NCBI RefSeq assembly: GCF_038181555.1
Contig: NZ_JBBWUA010000003.1
Location: 124,001-188,000 of the forward strand
Length of the DNA: 64,000 nucleotides
Reading direction: 5' to 3'
Origin: Desulfitobacterium sp038181555
Lineage (GTDB): Bacteria; Bacillota; Desulfitobacteriia; Desulfitobacteriales; Desulfitobacteriaceae
The translations under genes and the position numbers were made by a program. The notes under the pieces were generated by a model. That model saw only the letters and a program-made list of their open reading frames with translations, did not search any database and was not told the DNA's origin. This document shows, piece after piece, positions 1-7,945 of this stretch (position 1 is the stretch's first letter; each line of letters starts with the position of its first letter).

Positions 1-4
1 CTTC

Positions 5-202
5 ATGAAGCACTATAAGGGCTACTTTGGTTTCGGCATGGTCTACGGTCGAAAGCCAACTCCCCCACCACAGCCTAAGAAACCCACTTTACCTGGAACC
101 CTCGCCACTTCTGTGCAATGTGTCCTAGGACGCACTGTGCTGACGGTAGGTAGTATTAGAGAAAAAATCCTGCTTCCGCTATCTAAGCATCTCCGTCAAT
201 AA
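5..202 (+). CDS. Unassigned proline-rich ORF, doubtful
   Basis: An open frame of 65 codons begins 4 bases into the window. It is also open to the window edge, so it may be the 3' end of a longer gene, and no ribosome binding site can be judged. The peptide has an aromatic and glycine-rich start, a Pro/Lys patch at about residues 18-30 and a short hydrophobic patch near 45-57. I do not recognise a family. The next gene converges on it and ends 18 bases downstream. It may be a chance frame. Confidence 0.25.
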   Translation: MKHYKGYFGFGMVYGRKPTPPPQPKKPTLPGTLATSVQCVLGRTVLTVGSIREKILLPLSKHLRQ

Positions 203-220
203 GTATTAGAACTGGGCTTT

Positions 221-1078
221 TTAACGCATATCTTTTTCCGTGTAATAAACTATCCCAATAGCCCCGGGACCTACGTGAAGTCCAATAACTGGACCTATCG
301 GAATGACCTTCACCTGGGTTGCTACCTTTTCCTTGATCTTCTTTACTAATGCCTGAGCCTCATCAAGACAATTAATATGATGAACAGCAATCTCTCCCAG
401 CCCATACTTGCTGATATCTTCTAACATCTTATTAATCATAGCCAGAATAGCCTTTTCTTTATGTCGCACTTTTGTCAATACCACAACCTTCCCCTCTTCT
501 ACAGTGAGGATGGGTATAATCTTAAACAGGTTGCCGATTAAGGCACTAGCCCCACCGATCCGTCCGCCTTTTTTAAGATAATCTAGATTGTCAGGGATAA
601 ACAAGAAACGGCTGCGTTTTATGTTCTCAAGTACGATTTCCTTCACTTCAGCAAGGGCTTTTTGCGCTTGAGCAGCCCGCGCTCCCTGCAACGCAGCAAA
701 TCCCAGCTGCATGGAGTTGGAACGAGCATCAATGATTTCGATTTGAGCCTCAGGGTACTTTTCCATGACCATTTCTTTCGCCAAGAGTGCCGTAGAATAT
801 GTCCCACTCATATCCGATGATAAGAAGATTCCACACAAAGGATCTCCTTGGGACACCACTTTCTCCATCTCTTGATAAAATTCCCCGATCGAAGGTTGTG
901 AAGAGCTCGGGATCCCCTCTTTCTCCATCATTTGATAGAAGTCTTCGTTGGTCACATCGATCTCCCGCATCGATTGCTCTCCAAATGAGATATTCAATGA
1001 CACCCGTCTGATATCCAATTCTTTTCTGAGATCATTGTCAATATAACTTGTACTATCAGTCAATATGCGGACCGTCAT
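221..1078 (-). CDS. DegV family fatty-acid-binding protein
   Basis: A 285-residue protein of the usual DegV length. DegV proteins are cytoplasmic lipid-binding proteins; in Firmicutes the related FakB subunits present fatty acids to the kinase FakA. The N-terminal TDSTSYI segment and the SSDMSGTY segment near residue 90 match the conserved fatty-acid-contacting TDS and SSxxSGTY motifs. A GGRIGG stretch lies mid-protein. The ATG is preceded by GGAG at a suitable distance. No kinase gene (fakA/DAK type) is nearby, so the partner is unknown. A second DegV paralogue lies at 11070-12008. Family call is secure; the ligand is inferred from the family. Confidence 0.9.
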   Translation of the reverse strand: MTVRILTDSTSYIDNDLRKELDIRRVSLNISFGEQSMREIDVTNEDFYQMMEKEGIPSSSQPSIGEFYQEMEKVVSQGDPLCGIFLSSDMSGTYSTALLAKEMVMEKYPEAQIEIIDARSNSMQLGFAALQGARAAQAQKALAEVKEIVLENIKRSRFLFIPDNLDYLKKGGRIGGASALIGNLFKIIPILTVEEGKVVVLTKVRHKEKAILAMINKMLEDISKYGLGEIAVHHINCLDEAQALVKKIKEKVATQVKVIPIGPVIGLHVGPGAIGIVYYTEKDMR

Positions 1079-1144
1079 TTTCTCATCTCCACTTCTTTTA
1101 TTTGTGTTTCTTTCATTTTACTATAGAACGAAGAAATAATTAAT

Positions 1145-1164
1145 AACCCGTCAAAAGACGGGTT
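1145..1164 (-). terminator. Stem-loop terminator after the GNAT gene
   Basis: Perfect 8-bp arms AACCCGTC and GACGGGTT around a 4-base loop, 5 bases past the stop codon of the minus-strand acetyltransferase gene. The following bases on the minus strand are A/T-rich but not a clean T-run. Confidence 0.6.
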
Positions 1165-1169
1165 TTAAA

Positions 1170-2045
1170 CTAATCAAAGGCTAAACCGAGATACCCCGTT
1201 TTTCCGAGCAGTTCGGCGTTGCTTGTAGTTAACATACCAAAGGGACGGATCTGACCTCCCATCGTCATACTACCCGCTGGAGTTCGCATGATAAATTCTT
1301 TAGCGGCAATCTTTTGCGCTAAAGCACCCAATCCCTCAGGGATAAGGTTTGCTGAGAGTATAAGCTCCTTGATCAGAACTCTCTTCTCATCCATTCGCTC
1401 GACAGCAGCGCACCCCTGGGTCCCATTAAAATTGAGCTCATAGATATCCTCACCGGAAAGCTGGGATACTCTCTTCTGATAAGCAATCTCCTCTTCACCA
1501 TAAGCGATATAGATACTTCCTTGGAGAAGCTGGTTGCGAATTCGGTTATAGACCAGAGAGGTCGTTGGCCGGACAGAACAAGGGAATCCCGGCTCAGAAG
1601 AAGCTCTCATTTCTTCTGCACTCAGCACAGTCTCCTGAACAGCAAATCCCACTTGATACCCTTGCTGGGCATAGAATTTAAACAGATGAGCCTCTGCTGG
1701 GACGAGAACACATAGTTCCACTTGCCGGTCCTGTAAGTAATTTTTTGCCCAACCCATGAGTTCAGTAGCAATACCTTGGTGCTGGTAATCAGGATGGGTG
1801 GCTATGGCATAGAGCATAGCTCCATCGATCTTTATTCCTTTAGAAATGCCATCGACCCACTGGATAGGAATCATGGTCAGCATAGCAGCGATAGAATTAT
1901 CCTGCAGATAAACAGCCGTTTGTTCAGCTTTAAAGCGATGAGTAAAGTAAAAGTCAATAAAGGAATCCGTGTCCCCAAAACAACGCTGCCATATTTCTTT
2001 AAGCCGGACTATGTCCTCAGAGTAAGCCAGCCGTATTTTTTTCAT
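1170..2045 (-). CDS. GNAT family N-acetyltransferase
   Basis: About 291 residues. An N-terminal GNAT fold is shown by the acetyl-CoA-binding stretch ATHPDYQHQGIATELM (motif A pattern Q/R-x-x-G-x-A/G) near residues 80-95. A longer C-terminal half follows, resembling Eis-like two-domain acetyltransferases. The start chosen is the ATG at 2045, which has GGAG about 9 bases upstream; the longer frame would need a TTG at 2081 that overlaps the upstream gene. It follows the DUF2156 gene by 28 bases on the same strand, and the two are probably co-transcribed. The substrate cannot be told from sequence. Confidence 0.8.
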   Translation of the reverse strand: MKKIRLAYSEDIVRLKEIWQRCFGDTDSFIDFYFTHRFKAEQTAVYLQDNSIAAMLTMIPIQWVDGISKGIKIDGAMLYAIATHPDYQHQGIATELMGWAKNYLQDRQVELCVLVPAEAHLFKFYAQQGYQVGFAVQETVLSAEEMRASSEPGFPCSVRPTTSLVYNRIRNQLLQGSIYIAYGEEEIAYQKRVSQLSGEDIYELNFNGTQGCAAVERMDEKRVLIKELILSANLIPEGLGALAQKIAAKEFIMRTPAGSMTMGGQIRPFGMLTTSNAELLGKTGYLGLAFD

Positions 2046-2073
2046 AGATATTCTCCGTTGCTTGAACTGATCC

Positions 2074-2976
2074 TTAATCAAAATACCTAGCTAGGTATTT
2101 TTCTTCCATTTTATCCGGATGGTAGGATAGCTTGGCTTTGCGCAAGCCTTCATAACCCATATCCTCTTCCCGATTCACATAGGCAATATCCGGATAGGTT
2201 TCAACAATCCACTTTACAAACTCACGGTTGATGATTTGATAGGCTCCTTGTATTTCGCTAAAGGCCTTCTCCACATGGACGATATAGGTATCAGAATTTA
2301 AGCGTTCCCCCATGGTAAAAGCAACAATTTTACCATCGACACGGATGATTCCCCCTTCAAGCTCCAAGGCCGTAAAGTAATCAAAATCTTTCTTTACCGC
2401 ACAATATTCAGCTCTTAGTTGTTCGTCATCCTTACAATTGTTTCTCCGGCACCATTCTAAGTTCATTTTCCAGCACTCAGCGAGATTGTCCGGAGTAAGT
2501 AATTCAAAGGACCAATTATTGTTAGCCTGAAATCGATTAATATGGTTCCGTTTGGCTTGAAGCTTTCTTCCGGCCAAAGTCGCCAGCTTCTCAGCTAGAT
2601 AGACATAATCAAAACTATCCCGCATATCCTGATATTCGAAGTGTTCAGGATACAATGCTTTCATAGTCGTCATATTCTCCACAGAAATCCCTAGAACAAT
2701 GAACTCGTGGTGATTCTCTTCAGCATCTCTTTTCATCTCCGCCAGAACCGGCTGCACATCTCCTGTTCCTGCGGGATAAAAATAGTATGAAGGTTCACCG
2801 TCGATTTGCCCTTTAACAACAAGAAACTCATTGACCTTGGCCACTTGGTAATTGTACATATCTGACCAAGAAAAGATATTTGTATAATTTTGATGTCCAC
2901 CACTTAAATTTGATGCTTTAAGCAATGGTTTTACCCACTCTTGATCACTGATTTCTACTTTTTTAAAGTTAATCAT
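2074..2976 (-). CDS. DUF2156 (LPG synthetase C-terminal-like) protein
   Basis: A 300-residue soluble protein without transmembrane segments. It resembles the DUF2156 domain, a double-GNAT fold related to the catalytic part of lysylphosphatidylglycerol synthetases and FemX-type aminoacyl transferases. Supporting features are the NHINRF segment near residue 145, the EGGIIRVDGKIVAFTMGE core and the ending YVNREEDMGYEGLRKAKLSY. This ending is typical of stand-alone DUF2156 proteins, which are often adjacent to a GNAT gene, as here. The ATG has a GGTGG/GGAAAG ribosome binding site. Function unknown; an acyl or aminoacyl transferase role is inference. Confidence 0.8.
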   Translation of the reverse strand: MINFKKVEISDQEWVKPLLKASNLSGGHQNYTNIFSWSDMYNYQVAKVNEFLVVKGQIDGEPSYYFYPAGTGDVQPVLAEMKRDAEENHHEFIVLGISVENMTTMKALYPEHFEYQDMRDSFDYVYLAEKLATLAGRKLQAKRNHINRFQANNNWSFELLTPDNLAECWKMNLEWCRRNNCKDDEQLRAEYCAVKKDFDYFTALELEGGIIRVDGKIVAFTMGERLNSDTYIVHVEKAFSEIQGAYQIINREFVKWIVETYPDIAYVNREEDMGYEGLRKAKLSYHPDKMEEKYLARYFD

Positions 2977-3191
2977 TTCTTTCCACCTTATTGTACTGCG
3001 TTTTTAAAATTATCCTAAGCATGATATTATTATTCTAAAGGAACAACTTGGTAATGTCTATAAACTTAGCACCATTTTACTAAGCATACTTTATTATCAT
3101 ACTCCAAATTTCCTTCGAATCAAATAGATAAAACTTGGGATGCTATACATTGGATAATATCGTAAGCTATTGTCTCGAGAGAGGTATTACA

Positions 3192-4358
3192 TTGATTAAA
3201 TACATTATTCGACGTTCTATTCCCCACTATGAAAACACCACGAATAAACAGGTTCGTGAGTCTTATGGGGTCTTAGCCGGGGTGTTAGGCATCGTCTGCA
3301 ACCTCATATTATTCACACTCAAGCTGATCATTGGACTTCTTATGAACAGTATTGCGGTTATTTCTGATGCCTTTAATAATCTGTCCGATTGTGGCTCCTC
3401 AATCATCTCGATCATTGCCGCTAAGATGAGCAATCAGCCACCCGATTTGGAGCATCCCTTTGGCCACGGTAGAATTGAATACATTTCCTCCCTCATCGTT
3501 TCCTTTATTATCATTATGGTCGGCTTTGAACTACTCAAAAATTCATTCAGTAAAATTCTTCACCCTGAAGCCGTCATTTTCAGTTCTTTCTCACTGATTA
3601 TTTTAGTGCTCTCAGTGGCCCTCAAACTCTGGATGGTCTCCTATAATCGTTATATCGGTCAAGCGATCAATTCCAGCGTCATCAGAGCCACTGCCACTGA
3701 TAGTCTCAATGATGTCATAGCTACCAGTGCTGTTATTCTATCGACATTGATCGGCCATTATTACCACATAGCCATTGATGGATACGTGGGTTTACTCATA
3801 TCTCTTTTTATCCTCTTTACCGGGTATACTATTGCCAAAGACACAGTAAATATTTTACTGGGGGCATCTCCGAATACTGAGCTAGCTAATCAGATTACAG
3901 GCATGGTTAATGAAGGAATGCATATTATTGGCACTCACGATCTAAAAGTCCATGATTATGGTCCAGGTAGAACCATCGCATCTATTCATGCTGAAATTCT
4001 CGATACTGTCGACATCGTGGAATCGCATGCAATTATTGATGACCTAGAAAAGCGCATCTCAGAAGAACTTAACATCAATATTGTCATACATATCGATCCT
4101 CTGACGACGGATGAACTGAAGATCCATGCTATGAATCATCTCGTAAACAACTCGGTGAAGGAAGTAAATGAAGCCTTTGTAGCGCATAATATTCGTATGA
4201 CAAAAAGCTATCGCAGTATGAATGTCATCTTCGAATTAACGGTACCCTCCGCTCTGCTTCTTGAAACTGCTAAAATCCGAGAACTAATCACAAATAAACT
4301 CAAAGAAAAGGATCCTCAACTTAACGTAATTATTAACTCAATCACAACACAATCCTAA
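3192..4358 (+). CDS. CDF family cation efflux transporter, Mn-type signature
   Basis: A 388-residue membrane protein with about six transmembrane helices and a cytoplasmic C-terminal ferredoxin-like domain, the architecture of cation diffusion facilitators. Metal-site residues can be read. Helix 2 carries N62xxxD66 (in SDAFNNLSD) and helix 5 carries D170xxxD174 (in TDSLNDV). Together with the HPFGHGR loop this is the pattern reported for manganese CDF exporters such as MntE, rather than the HxxxD/DxxxD of zinc members. The start is taken at TTG 3192 because GAGAGG lies just upstream; TTG 3135 is an alternative. A P-type ATPase gene follows after 54 bases, and the two probably form an operon. 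Confidence 0.85.
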   Translation: MIKYIIRRSIPHYENTTNKQVRESYGVLAGVLGIVCNLILFTLKLIIGLLMNSIAVISDAFNNLSDCGSSIISIIAAKMSNQPPDLEHPFGHGRIEYISSLIVSFIIIMVGFELLKNSFSKILHPEAVIFSSFSLIILVLSVALKLWMVSYNRYIGQAINSSVIRATATDSLNDVIATSAVILSTLIGHYYHIAIDGYVGLLISLFILFTGYTIAKDTVNILLGASPNTELANQITGMVNEGMHIIGTHDLKVHDYGPGRTIASIHAEILDTVDIVESHAIIDDLEKRISEELNINIVIHIDPLTTDELKIHAMNHLVNNSVKEVNEAFVAHNIRMTKSYRSMNVIFELTVPSALLLETAKIRELITNKLKEKDPQLNVIINSITTQS

Positions 4359-4412
4359 CCCACTCCTAGTTGACAATTGCTTTTAACAAAAATAAAGGAG
4401 CGTGATCCTCTT

Positions 4413-7064
4413 ATGTGGTTTAGTAAACCTCAGGAAGGTGTTCTGCGAGAGCTCAATGTTAATCCACGCACAGGGCTCTCGACTCAAGAAGTCCAAGCAC
4501 GATTAGAACAATATGGTGCTAATAAACTAAAGGGGAAACCTAAAACAAGCTTAATTTCTCTTTTCTTTGCTCAAATGAAAGATATGCTGATCTATGTACT
4601 TCTAGTAGCTGCCATAATCACCCTGTTTATAGGCGAATATGTCGATGCAATTATCATTCTCCTCGTAGTTCTCCTGAATGCAGCGATTGGTGTTTTTCAA
4701 GAGTTTAAAGCTGAAAAGGCCATCGAAGCGTTGCAACAATTGACCACGCCAAAAACTCTTGTTCGCCGGGATGAAGAAGTAAAGGAAATTAACTCCGAAG
4801 AACTTGTTCCCGGGGACATTGTTATCATTGATGCGGGACGATTTATCCCTGCGGATCTGCGCCTGATTGAAAGTGCCAACCTTCAGATTGAAGAGTCTGC
4901 TCTAACCGGTGAATCCGTTCCCACCGAAAAAGAGGCCCAAAAAATCCTCGACGACCCCAAGACCCCGCTTGGTGATCAAGTCAACATGGCCTTCATGTCA
5001 ACCTTGGCTACCTATGGGCGCGGTGAAGGGGTAGTTGTCGGCACAGCTATGGAAACTGAGATCGGTAAGATCGCAAAAATTCTCGATGAAGAAATCGATG
5101 AAATGACACCTCTGCAAAAAAGAATGGAAGAGCTGGGTAAAATACTGGGTTATCTCGCCATAGGTATTTGTGTACTGATTTTTGTCATCGCCTTCTTCCA
5201 AAAACGTGATCTTTTTGAAATGTTTCTGACCGCCATCAGCCTAGCCGTAGCGGCCATTCCCGAGGGTCTGCCTGCCATCGTAGCCATTGTCTTAGCTCTT
5301 GGTGTTACTCGGATGTCTAAAATCAATGCTATCGTGAAAAAGCTTCCTGCAGTAGAGACACTGGGATCTGTGAACATCATCTGTTCCGATAAAACCGGAA
5401 CCCTCACCCAAAACCAGATGACCGTGGTTAAGTTTTACACCCTTGAAAATATGAAAGAGCTTCCCCGCGAAGGCTCAGATCTGGATGCAGACATCCAAGA
5501 AAAAGAGTTAATGAAAACCTTTGTTCTCTGCTCCGATGCCACATACGAGCATGGTCAAGGGACGGGAGACCCTACGGAAATCGCTCTTATCGTCCTAGGG
5601 AATCGTTTTAACCTAACCAAAAAGACCCTCAATGCCGAACATAAACGGGTAGGCGAAAATCCCTTCGATTCCGATCGTAAGCTGATGTCCACCCTCAATG
5701 AAGAAGATGAGGGCTATCGCGTTCACACAAAAGGAGCTATTGACAATATCCTCAACCTTGCCACCACAGCTTTGGTGAATAATCAAGTGGTTCCCCTTAC
5801 CGAAGCTATGAAAAACGAGTATCTCAGAATTGCCGAAGAGATGTCCGATAACGCCCTGCGCGTTCTCGGTGCCGCTTATAAAGATGTGGACCATATCATC
5901 AACCCCGAGGAAATGGAGCACGATCTCACCGTCCTTGGTATGGTGGGAATGATTGACCCTCCTCGTCTAGAAGTTAAGGGCTCTATCCACGATGCCAAAT
6001 TCGCAGGCATCACACCGGTGATGATCACCGGCGACCACAAAAATACTGCTGTGGCGATTGCAAAAGAATTAGGCATTGCCGATTCCTTGGCACAGAGCAT
6101 GACCGGTGCTGAGATCGACGAATTATCTGATGAGCAGTTTGCTCAACGCGTGGGTGAACTGAGGGTCTTTGCTCGAGTGTCTCCTGAACATAAGGTAAAG
6201 ATCGTCAAAGCCTACAAATCCCAAGGCAATATCGTTTCCATGACCGGAGACGGTGTCAACGATGCCCCCTCTCTTAAGAATGCCGATATCGGAGTAGCCA
6301 TGGGGATTACAGGTACTGATGTATCCAAGGGCGCCGCCGATATGATCTTAACCGATGATAACTTCACGACCATTGTCCATGCTATCGAAGAAGGCCGTAA
6401 TATCTATAATAACATTAAGAAAGCCGTTATCTTCCTTCTTTCCTGTAATCTGGGCGAGATTGTGGCCATCTTCTTTTCGGTTCTCTTCTTCTGGCCAATT
6501 CCCCTCATGCCCACCCAACTCCTATGGATTAACTTAATTACCGACACCCTGCCGGCTATCGCCTTAGGGGTGGACCCCGGGGATAAAGATGTTATGAAAC
6601 AAAAACCTCGTGACCCTAAAGAGAGTTTCTTCGCCCATGGGGCCGCCCTAAGAGCTGTTATCGGCGGTATTCTCATCGGTACCTTGACACTTGTGGCTTT
6701 CTATGTGGGTCTCCGTGAATATGGCTATACTTTAGGCTCCGCTACTATTCCTGAGCATGTCCTCACCTATTCCCGTACCATGGCCTTTGTCGTTCTAGCC
6801 GCCTCGCAACTCTTTTATTCCTTATCCATGAGAAGTGCTACCAAGTCCATCTTTAAATTAGGCATCTTCTCCAACAAATACCTCATTTTAGCGATCATCG
6901 TCGGCTTATTGCTACAGCTTATGGTTATTTCTGTCCCCTTCCTCTCCAGCGCTTTCAAGCTGCAAATGCTCTCCCTAAGAGACTGGGGTATCGTCCTTGG
7001 CTTAGCCATTATCCCCCTCATTGTTAGGGAAATATTGAAGCTTCTCACGAGAAGAAGCTCCTAA
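4413..7064 (+). CDS. P2-type cation-transporting ATPase (Ca2+/Mn2+ type)
   Basis: An 883-residue P-type ATPase. Visible motifs are TGES in the actuator domain, phospho-acceptor D326 in SDKTGTLT, TGDHKNTA, and TGDGVNDAP in the hinge. The cation-site helices fit SERCA/PMR1-type pumps: AIPEGLPA in helix 4, SCNLGE in helix 5 and NLITDTLPA in helix 6. The expected reaction is ATP-driven export of Ca2+ and possibly Mn2+. The start is ATG 4413, with AAAGGAG upstream; the longer frame begins at TTG 4377. It sits directly behind a Mn-type CDF exporter, so manganese detoxification is a reasonable second role. That is inference from context. Confidence 0.92.
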   Translation: MWFSKPQEGVLRELNVNPRTGLSTQEVQARLEQYGANKLKGKPKTSLISLFFAQMKDMLIYVLLVAAIITLFIGEYVDAIIILLVVLLNAAIGVFQEFKAEKAIEALQQLTTPKTLVRRDEEVKEINSEELVPGDIVIIDAGRFIPADLRLIESANLQIEESALTGESVPTEKEAQKILDDPKTPLGDQVNMAFMSTLATYGRGEGVVVGTAMETEIGKIAKILDEEIDEMTPLQKRMEELGKILGYLAIGICVLIFVIAFFQKRDLFEMFLTAISLAVAAIPEGLPAIVAIVLALGVTRMSKINAIVKKLPAVETLGSVNIICSDKTGTLTQNQMTVVKFYTLENMKELPREGSDLDADIQEKELMKTFVLCSDATYEHGQGTGDPTEIALIVLGNRFNLTKKTLNAEHKRVGENPFDSDRKLMSTLNEEDEGYRVHTKGAIDNILNLATTALVNNQVVPLTEAMKNEYLRIAEEMSDNALRVLGAAYKDVDHIINPEEMEHDLTVLGMVGMIDPPRLEVKGSIHDAKFAGITPVMITGDHKNTAVAIAKELGIADSLAQSMTGAEIDELSDEQFAQRVGELRVFARVSPEHKVKIVKAYKSQGNIVSMTGDGVNDAPSLKNADIGVAMGITGTDVSKGAADMILTDDNFTTIVHAIEEGRNIYNNIKKAVIFLLSCNLGEIVAIFFSVLFFWPIPLMPTQLLWINLITDTLPAIALGVDPGDKDVMKQKPRDPKESFFAHGAALRAVIGGILIGTLTLVAFYVGLREYGYTLGSATIPEHVLTYSRTMAFVVLAASQLFYSLSMRSATKSIFKLGIFSNKYLILAIIVGLLLQLMVISVPFLSSAFKLQMLSLRDWGIVLGLAIIPLIVREILKLLTRRSS

Positions 7065-7074
7065 AGAAACCTGT

Positions 7075-7124
7075 ATGGGGGTGTCGCAATACTACTTCTA
7101 TTAAGTAGTCAGCGATGCCCCCAT
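7075..7124 (+). terminator. Long hairpin after the ATPase gene
   Basis: Outer arms ATGGGGG/CCCCCAT and inner arms ACTACTT/AAGTAGT form an interrupted long stem 10 bases past the ATPase stop. The T-run after it is weak (TATTTA). Confidence 0.6.
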
Positions 7125-7226
7125 TATTTATGTAATATTCATCCTTTTTATCCAAAATAGAGTTTTCACACAAGAATTAATGTATACTATAAGTGAGGAA
7201 TAGAACTAAATTAGTAGGTGATAGCT

Positions 7227-7943
7227 ATGTCGATAATCCACCGTTATAAACATCGGTTATTGCTAGTTGATATTCAAAAATCCTACTCTCACTTCTATAA
7301 CTTTAATTATCTTTTGAAAGTAAAGCGATTTCTCGCCAAGCACTCTTTCGAAGATATTACCCTACTCATAGATATCTTCGAAGATAGTTATCTAGGCGAA
7401 TTTATCCCTACCTTTATCGATCAATCTCTATCCATTCAGCCTATTTTTAAGCAATACTGCTCAGATTTGGCTCATCGGCTACTCAATGAGGAGGGCCTTG
7501 ATAGTGCTGAGATTAAACACGAGCTACTGAAGCATCACTGCACAATGCCCTTTCATGACGGCTTACTCGTGCTCTTAGAACCAAGCCATATACCGAATTA
7601 TCAATGCCGTCCTCACGAGAATTTTGAAGGATATCTACTAGAGTACCTTCCACCGGCCTTTAAGAGTTATCTGGACTCTTGCCAAGGATCCAAAGTGCAC
7701 CTCATAGGTGGTGGCTACGGAGAGTGTGTTTATCTAACAAAGCAGATCTTAGACTTAGTTAATATTCCGAATTGCATTCACGCTAAATACTGCTATGAAA
7801 TAAATCCCAATAGCTCCTTGTCCTATCCCCCTCTTGAATGCAGGCTCCAAGAATTCTCCGATCAATTCGGTGAAATAATCAATCGCCAAACAAGAGAAAT
7901 CAATTGGTCATTTATTAGAAACGATTTTCTCTATTATGATTAG
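7227..7943 (+). CDS. Hypothetical protein, isochorismatase-like fold suspected
   Basis: About 238 residues, with no signal peptide or membrane helix. I do not recognise a close family. The strand LLLVDIQKSY near the N-terminus resembles the catalytic-Asp strand of isochorismatase-like cysteine hydrolases. HLIGGGYGECVYLT near residue 170 resembles their nucleophilic Cys loop, although the middle Lys-containing motif is not obvious. A cysteine hydrolase or a degenerate binding protein is therefore possible, at low confidence. The ATG at 7227 is preceded by AGGTG; a GTG at 7218 is also possible. It is flanked by a terminator upstream and converges on the next gene with a 2-base gap, so it is probably monocistronic. 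Confidence 0.6.
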   Translation: MSIIHRYKHRLLLVDIQKSYSHFYNFNYLLKVKRFLAKHSFEDITLLIDIFEDSYLGEFIPTFIDQSLSIQPIFKQYCSDLAHRLLNEEGLDSAEIKHELLKHHCTMPFHDGLLVLLEPSHIPNYQCRPHENFEGYLLEYLPPAFKSYLDSCQGSKVHLIGGGYGECVYLTKQILDLVNIPNCIHAKYCYEINPNSSLSYPPLECRLQEFSDQFGEIINRQTREINWSFIRNDFLYYD

Positions 7944-7945
7944 GC

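Noticed and set aside
2977..3191. A possible manganese riboswitch in front of the CDF/ATPase genes
   Set aside because: No GGGGAGTAG or GAGAC motif is present in this 215-base gap.
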